A stretch of DNA of 64,000 nucleotides from Burkholderia diffusa. GTDB taxonomy: Bacteria > Pseudomonadota > Gammaproteobacteria > Burkholderiales > Burkholderiaceae. Positions 35,168 through 42,627 of the stretch are shown here, piece after piece. The position numbers and the translations under genes are program-made. The notes beneath the pieces are model-generated. The model searched no databases, was not told the origin of the DNA, and saw only the letters and a program-made list of their open reading frames with translations. Position 1 is the stretch's first letter, and each line of letters opens with the position of its first letter. The stretch spans positions 1-64,000 of the forward strand of contig NZ_CABVPN010000021.1 of the NCBI RefSeq assembly GCF_902499115.1, in the 5' to 3' direction.

Positions 35168-35208
35168 CCGACGACCGGCCGCCGCACCGCCCCGGTCCTG
35201 GTTTCGCC

Positions 35209-35994
35209 TTACTTCCGCGTCGCGACGATGAACAGGCGCGGGAACGGCAGCAGCACGGTGCCGTCGTCGAGCAGCGGATAGCCGTCCGGACCAGCGAGCG
35301 CATCACGATAGCGCGCGACGAATGCGTCGCGCTCGCTTTCGTCCAGCGCCGCGAGAAACGGCCGCAGCGCGCTGCCCTTGAACCATTCGACGACCGCATC
35401 GGCCCCGCCGCGCAACGGATGGTAGTAAGTCGTGCGCCAGACATCCACCCGCGAACACAACGGCGACAGCAGCGCGTAGTAATACCGTGCGTCGAACCGT
35501 TCGGTGCGCGCCGCGCCCTTGAGCTTGTCCGCCCATCGCCCGCCCGCGGCGACCTCGCGCATCAGCCGGTGCGCGGGTTCGTCGAGGTTGTCGGGCATCT
35601 GCACTGCGAGATGGCCCCCCGGCGCGAGCCGACCGACGAGCGACGGAAACAGCGTGTCGTGCGCGGGCACCCATTGCAGCACCGCGTTCGACAGAATCAG
35701 GTCGTAGCCGCCCGGATCGTCCCAGGCGGAGACGTCCGCGAGATCGAAACGCAGCGCGGGCAGGCGCTTGCGCGCGGCCGCGATCATGTCCGGCGACGCG
35801 TCGATCCCGCGAACCGTCGCGTCGGGTGCGCGCGCGATCAGCGCCTCGGTCGAATTGCCGGGCCCGCAGCCGATGTCGATCGCGGTATGGATCCGCGTAC
35901 CCGGCACGGCGGCCAGCAGGTCGCGCACAGGCCGCGTGCGTTCGTCTTCGAATCGCACGTACTGGTTGGCGTATTGATCGAGTGGGGTCGTCAC
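35209..35994 (-). CDS. tam: Trans-aconitate 2-methyltransferase
   Basis: A 261-residue SAM-dependent enzyme that methylates trans-aconitate, a by-product that inhibits aconitase. Class I methyltransferase motifs are AIDIGCGPGNSTEALIARAP, GIDASPDMIAAARKRLP and LILSNAVLQWVPAHDTLF; the later WRTTYYHPL and FLAALDESERDAFVARYRDA are Tam-specific. The start is the GTG at 35994, six bases after AGGAGG. The LysR gene upstream is divergent and shares its control region. Confidence 0.9.
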   Translation of the reverse strand: MTTPLDQYANQYVRFEDERTRPVRDLLAAVPGTRIHTAIDIGCGPGNSTEALIARAPDATVRGIDASPDMIAAARKRLPALRFDLADVSAWDDPGGYDLILSNAVLQWVPAHDTLFPSLVGRLAPGGHLAVQMPDNLDEPAHRLMREVAAGGRWADKLKGAARTERFDARYYYALLSPLCSRVDVWRTTYYHPLRGGADAVVEWFKGSALRPFLAALDESERDAFVARYRDALAGPDGYPLLDDGTVLLPFPRLFIVATRK

Positions 35995-36082
35995 GGTATG
36001 CCTCCTGGTCGGCGTGGACGGCGTCGGAATACCGACAGCCATCGATGCAGCGCATTCTGCGATCTCGCCGTTCTTCAGTAAA

Positions 36083-36109
36083 ATGAATTTAATATCGTTA
36101 TTGATTCAT
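36083..36109. promoter_or_regulatory. Inverted repeat in the tam/LysR divergent region
   Basis: ATGAAT (36083-36088) and ATTCAT (36104-36109) flank an AT-rich core (TTAATATCGTTATTG). This is a candidate LysR operator. It reaches the first of two possible LysR start codons (36108 and 36117). Confidence 0.35.
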
Positions 36110-37013
36110 GTTTCTGATGAAAATCGATACGCTCGGTGTCCAGGCTTTCGTCGCGATCGCCGACGGCGGCAGCTTCAGGCAGGCGGCCGACACGCTGCAC
36201 GTCACGCAAACGGCGATCACGCAACGGCTGCGCAAGCTCGAGTCGTTTCTCGGCGTCGCGCTGATCGAGCGCACGACACGCCGCACCACTCTCACCGAAA
36301 TCGGCCAGCGTTTCCTGCCGCAGGCGCGCCGGCTGCTGAACGAGCTGTCGGATGCGCTGACCGAAATCCGCGAAACGGGCCTGAGCCAGCGCGGCGACGT
36401 GACGATCGCGTGCGTGCCGACGGTCGGCGTTCAGTATCTCCCCCGTATTCTGCGTGCGTTCTCCGGGCACCGGCCGCACGATCGCGTGAAGATCCTCGAC
36501 CACGCGTCGGCGTCGGTATTGCAGGCCGTGCTGCGCCGCGAAGCGGAATTCGGGATCAGCATCGCGGGCGACCAGCACCCCGAACTCGTCAGCGTGCCCC
36601 TCACGCATGATCCGTACGTGCTCGTCTGCCGCGACGATCACCCGCTCGCGAGGCGTCGGCGGATCCGCTGGGCCGCGCTGCAGCCGCATCCGCTGATCTT
36701 CGCTGGCGAAGTGAGCGGCAATCGCGGGCTGCTCGAAGGTGCGCTGAAGACGAGCGGCGTGACGCTGCATTCGTTCTACGAAGTGCAGCGCAGTTCGACC
36801 GCGCTCGGACTCGTCGCCGAAGGCCTCGGCGCGGCCGTGGTGCCGAAGCTCGCGATCCAGAAGAACGCGTATCCGATGATCCGCACGATCGAACTCGTCG
36901 AGCCGTCGGTGTCGCGCACGCTCGTGCTGGTCAAGCGCCGGGCCGCGCAGTTGTCGCCCGCGGCGCAGGCGCTGTACGACATGATCGTCGAGCGCGCGAC
37001 GCCGGCGCGGTGA
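36108..37013 (+). CDS. LysR-family transcriptional regulator
   Basis: A 301-residue regulator. The N-terminal helix-turn-helix is GVQAFVAIADGGSFRQAADT and TQTAITQRLRKLESFLGVAL; the effector domain includes GDVTIACVPTVGVQYLPRIL and STALGLVAEGLGAAVVPKL. The ATG at 36108 overlaps an inverted repeat, so the ATG at 36117 (MKIDTLGVQ) may be the real start. It is divergent from tam, its likely target. Confidence 0.9.
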   Translation: MFLMKIDTLGVQAFVAIADGGSFRQAADTLHVTQTAITQRLRKLESFLGVALIERTTRRTTLTEIGQRFLPQARRLLNELSDALTEIRETGLSQRGDVTIACVPTVGVQYLPRILRAFSGHRPHDRVKILDHASASVLQAVLRREAEFGISIAGDQHPELVSVPLTHDPYVLVCRDDHPLARRRRIRWAALQPHPLIFAGEVSGNRGLLEGALKTSGVTLHSFYEVQRSSTALGLVAEGLGAAVVPKLAIQKNAYPMIRTIELVEPSVSRTLVLVKRRAAQLSPAAQALYDMIVERATPAR

Positions 37014-37029
37014 CGTCAGGCAACGTCGT

Positions 37030-37464
37030 TCATAGCGTCTTGACCATGAACACACGCGCCGCCCCTTCCGGCTCGCACGGCACTTCACCGAACACCTCGT
37101 ACCCGTGCTTCCGGTAGAAATCCGGCGCCTGGAACGTAATCGTGTACAGCACCGCGCGGGCACATCCGCGCCGCTTCGCCTCCGCTTCAGCCTCGCGCAG
37201 CAGCCGGCTGCCGAAGCCGCCGCCACGCAGCGATTCCGGCAGATAAAAGAGGTCGACGAAGAAGAGACCGAGCGAGGTTCGGCCGGTGAGCCCGCCCAGG
37301 ACCTCGCCGGTCGCGGGATCGGTCACGTAGACGTCGAGCGCCGCCGTGTCGCTGCGGCCCGTCATCGCGTGGTTGAATTCGCCGAGCTTGCGGCTGATGA
37401 AATCGCGGGCAGCCGGTTGTTCGGTGTCGGTGAGCTGAAGGGAAACGGCGGGATGCGCGGTCAT
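37030..37464 (-). CDS. GNAT-family N-acetyltransferase
   Basis: A 144-residue enzyme with the GNAT core VDLFYLPESLRGGGFGSRLL (acetyl-CoA pyrophosphate loop), followed by ARAVLYTITFQAPDFYRKHGYEVFGEV. The substrate is unknown. The start at 37464 (MTAHPAVSLQL) removes 43 upstream codons with no family similarity. It converges on the LysR gene with 16 bases between the stops. Confidence 0.87.
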   Translation of the reverse strand: MTAHPAVSLQLTDTEQPAARDFISRKLGEFNHAMTGRSDTAALDVYVTDPATGEVLGGLTGRTSLGLFFVDLFYLPESLRGGGFGSRLLREAEAEAKRRGCARAVLYTITFQAPDFYRKHGYEVFGEVPCEPEGAARVFMVKTL

Positions 37465-37929
37465 GGAATGGAGACGTGCGTGAATGAGCCGCCGAACGTG
37501 CAGTGTTCGCGGCGGGCGTCGCACGACTATAGCGCGTTCACCGACAGCGCGAGACTGTGCCGATCTTGACGAACATACAAACGACGGGCACATCCGGAAC
37601 CCGCCGCTTCGTGACGCCGGGAGCCACTGCCTCTCGGGGCCGAACAGCCTCGACTATCCGCTGCCACGCCTGCCCGAAGGCGTATGTTCGGAATGCTGCC
37701 GCAGCGCCACGAAAATGAAGTCCGCACTGACACCCCGTACATGAGCGACGCTGCCTCCATGAAGCTGTTTCGCGATTTGGCGCGCGCGTTGCCGCTGCCA
37801 ACGTAATGGCCACGCACGACCGCGGAGCAGCGGCACGACGATCTGCGCGACTGGCATCGCGCGCGGCGGATCGAGCACACGGGCCCGTTGCGCCTCATCG
37901 CGCTCGTCGACGGCGCGCTGGACGATACG
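37465..37929. other. 465-base stretch without an intact gene
   Basis: The promoter of the acetyltransferase gene should lie at its left end. From about 37805 a plus-strand frame (TTAEQRHDDLRDWHRARRIE) stays open into the decayed DUF3304 copy and may be a fragment of another gene fused to it. The rest looks like degraded sequence. Confidence 0.4.
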
Positions 37930-38204
37930 ATGCTCGTTCGCAACCCGATCATGGTCGCCGTGCCGCTGCTTGTCGGGGCACGGCGGGTTCATGCGGTGAC
38001 TGCTGGCTACGGTCCTTATCGATAGATTTGCCGAACGATGTAGATGAAACTGACATCCCCGTCCCTTCGTTGCCCAACAAACACGACGGATCTATCGAAT
38101 TCCATTTCCTGCCCGACCGAAAGATCGAAGCCAAATGGGTCGAGTACCCGACCGACCCACACAACCCGAATACAACGAGCAACGCGTCGCCCGCGACGAA
38201 CTGA
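37930..38204 (+). pseudogene. Decayed DUF3304 gene (immunity-type), internal deletion
   Basis: The 5' part encodes VRNPIMVAVPLLVGA and AGYGPYR, matching the N-terminus of the intact copies at 38222 and 39826, then stops. About 75 codons are missing, and in another frame DLPNDVDETDIPVPSLPNKH and FHFLPDRKIEAKWVEY give the C-terminus down to 38204. It lacks the conserved Gly-rich/CC core, so it cannot make a working protein. Confidence 0.8.
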
Positions 38205-38260
38205 CTGACAGGAACGCCGACATGCTGAATTTTCTTCGTCGCCTCATTCGTAATTCAATC
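38110..38260 (+). repeat. Direct repeat, copy 1 (end of one DUF3304 gene to start of the next)
   Basis: This segment, from the codons for LPDRKIEAKWVEYPTDPHNP through the stop, intergenic bases and start of the next gene (MLNFLRRLIRN), is nearly the same as 39718-39865. Shared blocks include CCCGAATAC, ACGAGCAACGCGTCG, ACGACGAACTGA-like and CATGCTGAATTTTCTTCG. Confidence 0.75.
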
Positions 38261-38677
38261 GTCGTCGCGGTACCGCTGCTTGGCGGGGCATGGTGGGTGC
38301 ATGCGCAGACAGGAGGATACGAACCGTATCGGGTCATTAGCTATAACCACACGGATCGAAGCATCTACAGCTTTCAGATCGACGATTTCGGCGCAGGGGG
38401 ATCATATGCGCACGAGTCCCAAGGAGGCGGTGGCATCGTGTGCTGCATGGATGTCCCTCGAGGGAAAAAGACCTGGCATATCAAGATCATCTATGACTTG
38501 ACCAAAGAGCAGGCTCAAAAGAATGTGCCGAATGAGGTTTACGAAACCGACATTCCCGTTCCCCCTCTGCCAAACAAGCATGGCGGGTATATCGCATTTC
38601 ATTTTCTGCCCGATCGAAAGATTGAGGCGCAGTGGGTCGAACGTCGAATCAAGGCAAACATCCCGAACGCAAACTAA
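38222..38677 (+). CDS. DUF3304-family protein, probable type VI immunity protein (copy A)
   Basis: A 151-residue protein with an N-terminal signal or anchor (FLRRLIRNSIVVAVPLLGGA) ending at VHAQ, so it is periplasmic or membrane-bound. The DUF3304 core is present: VISYNHTDRSIYSFQIDDFG, GGGGIVCCMDVPRGKKTWHI and IPVPPLPNKHGGYIAFHFLP. DUF3304 genes occur next to DUF2235 lipase-type effectors, so neutralising such an effector in the periplasm is the inferred role. The frameshifted DUF2235 copy starts 15 bases downstream. Confidence 0.8.
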   Translation: MLNFLRRLIRNSIVVAVPLLGGAWWVHAQTGGYEPYRVISYNHTDRSIYSFQIDDFGAGGSYAHESQGGGGIVCCMDVPRGKKTWHIKIIYDLTKEQAQKNVPNEVYETDIPVPPLPNKHGGYIAFHFLPDRKIEAQWVERRIKANIPNAN

Positions 38678-38692
38678 GATAGCGAGCGCAGC

Positions 38693-39240
38693 ATGTCGAA
38701 CGAAACCAGTCCTGCCCAAAGCGCCAACTCAAGCCAATCCGATTCCGCCTCCGGTGCCTCCCGTGCATCGCGCGCAGCGAGCGTCAGCGCGCAGCTTCCC
38801 CCCGAACCGCCAAGCCCTTGCTTTCGCTGCCATCAGGAAATCTATCAATCCTTCCTTTTTTGATGGGTTTGCGCAAGGGCTAAAGGATGTCGATCACCCG
38901 TCGAATATCCTTCGACTGTTCAATGCACACGAAGAAACAAACGATGAGCGCGGCATCTACAAGATGTACTACGACGGGATGGGCCGCGACCTTGCCAACC
39001 AGACGGTCGGCACCGGCAAGAAGGTGGCAAGCGACATCGCGTCCACCGCCGAGAAGATGGCGAGCGACAAGTTTCTGAAAGGGCCTGCCAATGCCGTCGC
39101 CGACGATATCCGAAAACGGGCAATGAACGACGCCGGCGACAAAGGTCTACTGACCCGAGCCAGATCCGCGATTCTCGAAGGTACCGCTGCCGCTGGCACT
39201 ACAGCGAAAAACAATATAAAAGACTCGTTTTCTCTGAAAA
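38693..39240 (+). pseudogene. Frameshifted and truncated DUF2235 effector gene
   Basis: The 5' end (MSNETSPAQSANSSQ, later PEPPSPCFRCHQEIYQSF) is clearly homologous to the intact gene at 40295. At about 38852-38863 an extra T in the poly-T run (CCTTTTTTGATGG against CTTCTTTGACGG) shifts the frame and hits TGA after 56 codons. The next frame continues the homology (DGFAQGLKDVDHPSNILRLF, MGRDLANQTVGTGKKVA) to about 39240, where it stops before the catalytic region. Confidence 0.85.
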
Positions 39241-39324
39241 GATGGGCATCCGCTGGCGGATTATGCGGCCGAGCGGCAGCAGGCAATGACGGCGGCGGTG
39301 GATGCGCAGCCCGAAGCCGGTTGA
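39241..39324 (+). pseudogene. 3' fragment of an unidentified gene
   Basis: Twenty-seven codons reading DGHPLADYAAERQQAMTAAV, then DAQPEAG and a stop, abut the truncated DUF2235 copy. The base composition jumps to the high GC of the core genome exactly here. It looks like the tail of a resident gene exposed when the island copy was inserted or deleted. Confidence 0.45.
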
Positions 39325-39340
39325 GTGGCGGGAGAGGCGG

Positions 39341-39808
39341 ATGTTGAGGGGAATGCGTCGGGTGGCTGCAATAGGGATCGCGGTCGCTGGCGGCCTGTGG
39401 GGTATGCAGGCACATGCCGAGCGCGACGGGCCGTATCGCGTCGTGGGCTTCAACTACACCGACCGGGGTGTGTACAACTTCGTAGTCGACGATTTCGGTG
39501 CCGGCACTGTGCACGCCCGTCAATTCGGCGGCGGTGGAGGCATGGCCTGTTGCATGGAGGTGCTGCGCGACAAGAAGACCTGGCACCTCAAGGTCACATA
39601 CGACCTGACGCCTGAAGAAGATGCCAGGAATCTGTCGCCGGAAATCTACGAGACGGACATTGCCGTTCCGAAGCTGCCAACCAAACGCGACGGCTATATC
39701 GCATTCCATTTCCTGCCCGACCGCAAGATCGAAGCCCAATGGGTCGAATACCCGACCGGTCCGCGCAACCCGAATACCACGAGCAACGCGTCGTCCACGA
39801 CGAACTGA
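39341..39808 (+). CDS. DUF3304-family protein, probable type VI immunity protein (copy B)
   Basis: A 155-residue exported protein. Its signal segment (MRRVAAIGIAVAGGLWGMQAHA) differs from the other copies, while the core matches: VVGFNYTDRGVYNFVVDDFG, GGGGGMACCMEVLRDKKTWH and IAVPKLPTKRDGYIAFHFLP. Its GC content is closer to the genome average than that of copies A and C, so it may be the original resident gene. A GGGAGAGG ribosome site supports the ATG at 39341. Confidence 0.8.
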   Translation: MLRGMRRVAAIGIAVAGGLWGMQAHAERDGPYRVVGFNYTDRGVYNFVVDDFGAGTVHARQFGGGGGMACCMEVLRDKKTWHLKVTYDLTPEEDARNLSPEIYETDIAVPKLPTKRDGYIAFHFLPDRKIEAQWVEYPTGPRNPNTTSNASSTTN

Positions 39809-39865
39809 ATGACAGGAACATCGACATGCTGAATTTTCTTCGCCGTCTCATTCGCAACCCGATCG
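39718..39865 (+). repeat. Direct repeat, copy 2 (end of one DUF3304 gene to start of the next)
   Basis: Matches 38110-38260 across the last about 30 codons of one DUF3304 gene, the intergenic bases and the first codons of the next. Recombination between such repeats would add or remove a whole immunity gene. Confidence 0.75.
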
Positions 39866-40281
39866 CGATCGCCGTGATGCTGCTCGGTGGTGCGTGGTGG
39901 GTGCATGCTCAAACCACAGATTTCGGCCCGTACCGCGTCATCGGTTATAACTTCACCGATCGCAGTATCTACAGTTTCAAGATCGACGAATTTGGCGCAG
40001 GTAACGTGCGTGCGCACAAGCCAGGCGGTGGCGGTGGAACCGTATGCTGTATGGATGTACCTCGGGGCAAGAAAACTTGGCACATCAAACTCAAGTACGA
40101 GCTGACTCAAGAACAATACAAAAACAACCTTCCCAACGACATCTTCGAGACGGACATTGCTATTCCGCCGCTTCCTGACAAGCACGGCGGATACATCGAA
40201 TTCTATTTCTTGCCGAAACAGAAAATTGAAGCGCGATGGGCCGAACTGCCGACTGACCCTCACAATCCGAACTTGCAGTAA
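39826..40281 (+). CDS. DUF3304-family protein, probable type VI immunity protein (copy C)
   Basis: A 151-residue exported protein very close to copy A at its N-terminus (MLNFLRRLIRNPIAIAV). The core segments are VIGYNFTDRSIYSFKIDEFG, GGGGGTVCCMDVPRGKKTWH and IAIPPLPDKHGGYIEFYFLP. It ends 13 bases before the intact DUF2235 gene and shares its strand, the tightest immunity-effector pairing in the island, so it is the most likely cognate immunity protein. Confidence 0.82.
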   Translation: MLNFLRRLIRNPIAIAVMLLGGAWWVHAQTTDFGPYRVIGYNFTDRSIYSFKIDEFGAGNVRAHKPGGGGGTVCCMDVPRGKKTWHIKLKYELTQEQYKNNLPNDIFETDIAIPPLPDKHGGYIEFYFLPKQKIEARWAELPTDPHNPNLQ

Positions 40282-40294
40282 CCGGGAGGAAAGC

Positions 40295-42304
40295 ATGCCT
40301 AACGACACAATCCCCGCCCAGGGCGCCACGCCCGTGCAATCCAGCGCCAATGCCGGAGCATCGCGTGCCGCCCGGGCGGCCAGCGTCAGTACACAGCTTC
40401 CCGCCGAGCCTCCCAGCCCATGCTTTCGTTGCCACCAGGAAATCTATCAGTCCTTCTTCTTTGACGGCTTCGGACAAAGCCTCGACGACGATAACCCTTC
40501 GAATATCGCGCGCCTGTATAAGGCCCATATGGAAAGCGACAATTCAACCGGAATCTATCGAACATACTATGCAGGCATGGGCCGTGATTTACCCAACCAG
40601 ACGGTCGGCACGCTCAAGAAGGCTGCAAGCGATAGTGGTGCCGCGTTACTCAAGGAAGCCAAAGGCAAAGGCATCGAAGATCCCGCCAAGAAAGTCGGGG
40701 TCGATATTGGCAAGCGTGTAATGGCCGATCGAGCCAATCAATCGATATTCGCACACGCCAAGTCATCGATACTCGACGCGATCAGCAATGCCCCCGACAC
40801 CATAAAGAAATCCCTCAAGGAATCCTTCACAGTCAAAAAAATCGGCACCGACCTTATTCCCGCCGGAATATCAACAGTTGCCGACTCAGTTCCGGCGATA
40901 CGTGACACCGAATTCTCGGCTGCATATCTGGGTACTGGTTTCGACATCCGAGTCAGTCAGGCACTTGCCGACTTCGAAGCCAATGTCAAACGCGCAACAG
41001 ACGGTGACCCTCGCGAGCTCAAGCGTATCCGCGTTTCGGTTTTCGGCTACGACAGAGGCGGCACCATCGCCCGGAAATTCGCGAACGAATTGATCGCCAA
41101 GGTATGCAAGCAGAAGAACGGTAACGTCACATACAAAGAAATCCCTGTTGAATTCGATTTCATGGGGCTATTCGATTGCGTCTCAACATCCTATGCAGAC
41201 TCGATATTCACGAAGGCAGTCGCCCCTATTCTTGGTGTCGTGCCGGCCGCAGGAAAAGGCGTCAGCCTCAGCATTAAAGGGCTAAGTGTATTTCTCAGCC
41301 TCTCCAAGCAAACGCTTGGCGAATACGATATCCAGAAGGAGTTCAAGTCAATCATCCACCACGTCGCAGCGACAGAGTTGCGCTTCTATAAGAATCTGGA
41401 TTCACCGAGAAAATCTTCGGATCACGCGAATCTCCTGGAGATCGTCTATCCGGGAAGTCAGGCTGATGTGGGAGGCGGATTTCACGAAGGCGAGAATCAA
41501 AAGTCGGCCGAGCTGGCACGCATATCGGCACGGCATATGCTCGATCGAGCATGGTCAGCCGGTGTACCGTTGCTGCCACTCGACAAGCTTCGGAAAACCG
41601 ACCCGACGGTTGCTCGTGAGTTCGAATTTCAGAAGACAGTCAGCGTCAACGGAAAGAACCTCACCGTCGACGATCTCTTCGCTGCCTACACGGCAATGCT
41701 GCCGAAATCGAATGGGCCACTCGAGACATATTTTCTCGAGCACCAGAAGCTGTTCGTGTCGTGGGCGCGTTACGTCCACGATCGCACATCGCATGAAAGC
41801 ACGGGCGACAACCTGTTCATTAACACCGTGGACGCCGATGTCTACAGCGCAGTCTTCCCGCACGGCGGCGGCTTGCCAAACTATGAGGGCCGGGACTGGT
41901 ACTACAAGAGCCAGGATCCGAATTCCAAGGTCCCGCAGTTCACCTTCGGCGAACGCCGGACAGTCGACGACATCTCGGACAAGACCGTGCGCGCATTGGC
42001 CACCGCATGGGTGCACCCGCCAAAACTGTCACCGGAAGTCATCGCGTTCTTCGACAACTTCGTACACAACACGATCACGCCATTCAACAACGTGTCGCTC
42101 GGCGACGGGGTATTCATGCAACTGCGCGAAATCGAAGAAAAAGGCTGGGTCGCACGCCAGACCGACGCCGCGAAGGATTACGTGAAAAAAGTCCTCGGCA
42201 ACGTGTCGAAGAACATCAAGGATGCGCAGGACGAATACGTCAGGCAGGTCACGTCCGGCCAGATTCCGCACGGCGCGTCGATCGGCGACCTCTCCGGCGA
42301 TTGA
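40295..42304 (+). CDS. DUF2235-family (Tle1-like) type VI effector candidate with altered nucleophile
   Basis: A 669-residue protein with no signal peptide, as expected for a type VI cargo. The N-terminal PPSPCFRCHQEIYQSFFFDG and NPSNIARLYKAH match the DUF2235 start; VSVFGYDRGGTIARKFANEL matches the GFSRGA nucleophile elbow, but residue 253 is Asp instead of Ser. VEFDFMGLFDCVSTSYADS and IVYPGSQADVGGGFHEGENQ supply the other conserved regions. Relatives are phospholipases. The Ser-to-Asp change predicts loss of the usual mechanism. GGGAGGAAA precedes the ATG. GC content is lower than that of flanking genes. Confidence 0.82.
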   Translation: MPNDTIPAQGATPVQSSANAGASRAARAASVSTQLPAEPPSPCFRCHQEIYQSFFFDGFGQSLDDDNPSNIARLYKAHMESDNSTGIYRTYYAGMGRDLPNQTVGTLKKAASDSGAALLKEAKGKGIEDPAKKVGVDIGKRVMADRANQSIFAHAKSSILDAISNAPDTIKKSLKESFTVKKIGTDLIPAGISTVADSVPAIRDTEFSAAYLGTGFDIRVSQALADFEANVKRATDGDPRELKRIRVSVFGYDRGGTIARKFANELIAKVCKQKNGNVTYKEIPVEFDFMGLFDCVSTSYADSIFTKAVAPILGVVPAAGKGVSLSIKGLSVFLSLSKQTLGEYDIQKEFKSIIHHVAATELRFYKNLDSPRKSSDHANLLEIVYPGSQADVGGGFHEGENQKSAELARISARHMLDRAWSAGVPLLPLDKLRKTDPTVAREFEFQKTVSVNGKNLTVDDLFAAYTAMLPKSNGPLETYFLEHQKLFVSWARYVHDRTSHESTGDNLFINTVDADVYSAVFPHGGGLPNYEGRDWYYKSQDPNSKVPQFTFGERRTVDDISDKTVRALATAWVHPPKLSPEVIAFFDNFVHNTITPFNNVSLGDGVFMQLREIEEKGWVARQTDAAKDYVKKVLGNVSKNIKDAQDEYVRQVTSGQIPHGASIGDLSGD

Positions 42305-42333
42305 GCAGTACACACCACGCCAATCAGCAAGCC

Positions 42334-42359
42334 CGCCCGGCCGCACACGCGACCGGGCG
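42334..42359. terminator. Stem-loop behind the effector gene
   Basis: CGCCCGG (42334-42340) pairs with CCGGGCG (42353-42359), 30 bases after the effector stop and before the convergent small gene. Confidence 0.4.
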
Positions 42360-42380
42360 CCAACCGCATCCGGCCCCGCG

Positions 42381-42584
42381 TCAGTTGTACCCGAGAATCG
42401 CCACCGCCGCGACGTCCGGCCGGTCGAGCGTATTCCCGACGAGCGACGTCATCGGCTCCTGCAGCACGGCCTGATACGAGGTCACGCGCGGCGCTTCCGG
42501 CGCGCCCGGCTCATCCGGTGCCGGTTCGTCGAACGCGGCATCGAAACCGCTGTAAAACCCCGGTTGCCTCTGCGAAAAAGTCAT
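42381..42584 (-). CDS. Small acidic protein, unknown
   Basis: A 67-residue protein starting MTFSQRQPGFYSGFDAAFDE, with a Pro/Glu-rich middle and ending PDVAAVAILGYN. An AAGGAGTGGAG ribosome site lies just before the ATG at 42584, good evidence for translation. No signal peptide, no cysteines. It lies 43 bases downstream of the DUF3422 gene on the same strand and may be co-transcribed. The family is not recognised. Confidence 0.6.
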   Translation of the reverse strand: MTFSQRQPGFYSGFDAAFDEPAPDEPGAPEAPRVTSYQAVLQEPMTSLVGNTLDRPDVAAVAILGYN

Positions 42585-42627
42585 CTCCACTCCTTTACCT
42601 GTTTTATCTGTTTATGTTTTCGATGTT

